From assembly GCA_036280655.1 (NCBI GenBank), contig DASUQI010000006.1, forward strand, positions 1 through 64,000: a DNA stretch of 64,000 bases. The letters run 5' to 3'. The position numbers and the translations under genes are program-made. Of the stretch, positions 63,088-64,000 are shown in pieces. The notes under the pieces are model-generated. The model was given only the letters and a program-made list of their open reading frames with translations, did no database searches and was not told the origin of the DNA. Source of the DNA: DASSJM01 sp036280655 (lineage in GTDB: Bacteria; Actinomycetota; UBA4738; HRBIN12). The first letter of the stretch is position 1. Every line of letters starts with the position of its first letter.

Positions 63088-64000
63088 ATGCTCAGGCACG
63101 ACGTGGCCACGTGGCGGGGCCGCCTGCACCTTCGGGGGGCCTCCGAACGCCCTCCCCCGGCGCACGGCCGGCTCGTGGAGTTCGTCCGCCTGCTGTTCGT
63201 GGTGCTGTTCGCCGCGGCCGGCTATTCGATCGCCACGCACGTGGCCCCGTCGACCCCGAGCCGGACCCTCCTCGGCGTCGTGCTCGGGGCCTCGACCGGG
63301 TTCGTGCTGGGTGGCGTGCTCGGGCGGCAGACGGCCGTCGCCGTCCGCTCGATGGAGGAGGAGCTCCGCAAGGTTCCCGCGGCAGAGATCGTCGCGGGGG
63401 TCGCCGGCCTCATCGCCGGGCTCGCGGTGGCCGCGCTGCTATCGGTTCCGGTGTTCCGCCTCCCCCCGCTCGCCGCGTGGACCAGCGTAGCGTTCGCGTA
63501 CGTGACCCTCGGCTACGTGGGGTTCCGGATCGGCCGGACCAAGCACCAGGAGCTGTTCAACCTCATCGGGCTCAAGCCGCGGGCGGCGGGAGCGCCCGAC
63601 ACCGTCTTCGTCGTCGACACCAGCGCGCTGATCGACGGGCGGATCCTCGACCTCGTCGCGTCCGGGTTCCTGTCCGGGGACGTGCTCGTGCATTCGGCCG
63701 TCCTGCGGGAGCTCCAGACGATCGCCGACACCTCGGACCCGCGGCGCCGGGCGCTCGGCCGGCGTGGCCTGGATACCCTGGGCGAGCTGAAGCGGGCGCC
63801 GTCGGTCGAGGTGCATCTCGTCGAGGAGGACGGCATCGCCGACGTCGACGCGACGCTCGTCCGTGTGGCGAAGGACACGGGCGCGTCGCTCCTGACGACC
63901 GACCATAACCTGTCGAAGGTCGCGCAGGCGGTCGGTGTGAGCGTTCCGAGCCTGAACGATCTCGCGGCGGCGTTCCGGCTGCCGGTCGGGATCGGCGATG
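63088..64000 (+). CDS. Membrane PIN-domain protein, YacL-like (3' end outside window)
   Basis: 304 residues visible, open at the window end. An N-terminal region with about four membrane helices (VRLLFVVLFAAAGYSIA, LLGVVLGASTGFVLGGV) precedes a PIN nuclease domain: first Asp in VFVVDTSALIDGRILDL, then Glu/Asp in ADVDATLVRVAKD and SLLTTDHNLSKVA. A TRAM domain is expected past the window edge, as in YacL-type proteins next to carD in many bacteria. ATG 63088 keeps a basic N-terminus; GTG 63175 just before the first helix is the alternative. The 106-base gap after carD shows no clear signal. Confidence 0.83.
   Translation, partial: MLRHDVATWRGRLHLRGASERPPPAHGRLVEFVRLLFVVLFAAAGYSIATHVAPSTPSRTLLGVVLGASTGFVLGGVLGRQTAVAVRSMEEELRKVPAAEIVAGVAGLIAGLAVAALLSVPVFRLPPLAAWTSVAFAYVTLGYVGFRIGRTKHQELFNLIGLKPRAAGAPDTVFVVDTSALIDGRILDLVASGFLSGDVLVHSAVLRELQTIADTSDPRRRALGRRGLDTLGELKRAPSVEVHLVEEDGIADVDATLVRVAKDTGASLLTTDHNLSKVAQAVGVSVPSLNDLAAAFRLPVGIGD

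Overview
The window is about 70% G+C throughout and looks like chromosome of an actinobacterium (Actinomycetota). GTG starts and 4-base start/stop overlaps (ATGA or GTGA) are very common. The strongest taxonomic clue is gene order: DUF2342 metalloprotease-tilS-hpt-ftsH-folE-folP-folB-folK-DUF2520-panC-coaX-lysS-clpC, with carD a few kb beyond, matches the block known from mycobacteria. The MFS/thymidylate kinase fusion next to topA is also an actinobacterial feature. I cannot assign a class or genus. No phage, insertion sequence or CRISPR array is visible; one tRNA (Thr, CGU) is present.

Layout. 1-7115: membrane and transport genes (KimA-like permease cut by the window edge, HD protein, ZIP transporter, MFS protein with a cyclic-nucleotide-binding domain, YihY, GNAT, DedA). 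7324-13027: replication and nucleotide operon topA, MFS-tmk, holB, closed by a hairpin. 13085-16410: secreted M36 metalloprotease divergent from a stand-alone receiver. 16418-32764: a signalling island with five membrane histidine kinases head to tail on the minus strand, each overlapping the next by 4 bases, then a universal stress protein, a LuxR-type regulator, and a plus-strand operon of receiver-cyclase, sixth kinase, membrane protein and small protein. 32767-34878: a universal stress protein/ABC1 kinase fusion. 34983-52598: tRNA-Thr, then the conserved tilS-hpt-ftsH / folate / pantothenate-CoA / lysS block, interrupted by an ECF sigma factor and its propeller partner. 52626-55916: another stand-alone receiver and clpC. 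56061-62150: accessory stretch with a vanadium haloperoxidase-like protein, an intact ECF sigma/partner pair, a decayed second copy of that pair, a RIO kinase with a structured leader, and two unknown genes. 62472-64000: carD and a membrane PIN protein cut by the window edge.

The most unusual part is the signalling island. All six kinases share a polytopic N-terminal sensor with recurring short motifs, a GAF-like region and a NarL-type (HisKA_3) kinase core. The fourth kinase has Arg where the others have the phospho-accepting His, so it is probably a pseudokinase subunit. One response regulator carries a class III nucleotide cyclase, and an MFS protein elsewhere in the window carries an intact cyclic-nucleotide pocket, so a cNMP output is plausible but unproven. 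Other points: ftsH appears to start at CTG; an alpha/beta hydrolase-fold protein inside the folate operon lacks its nucleophile Ser; panD is missing between panC and coaX; and several genes have a -10-like hexamer only 6-7 bases before the start codon, suggesting leaderless mRNAs.
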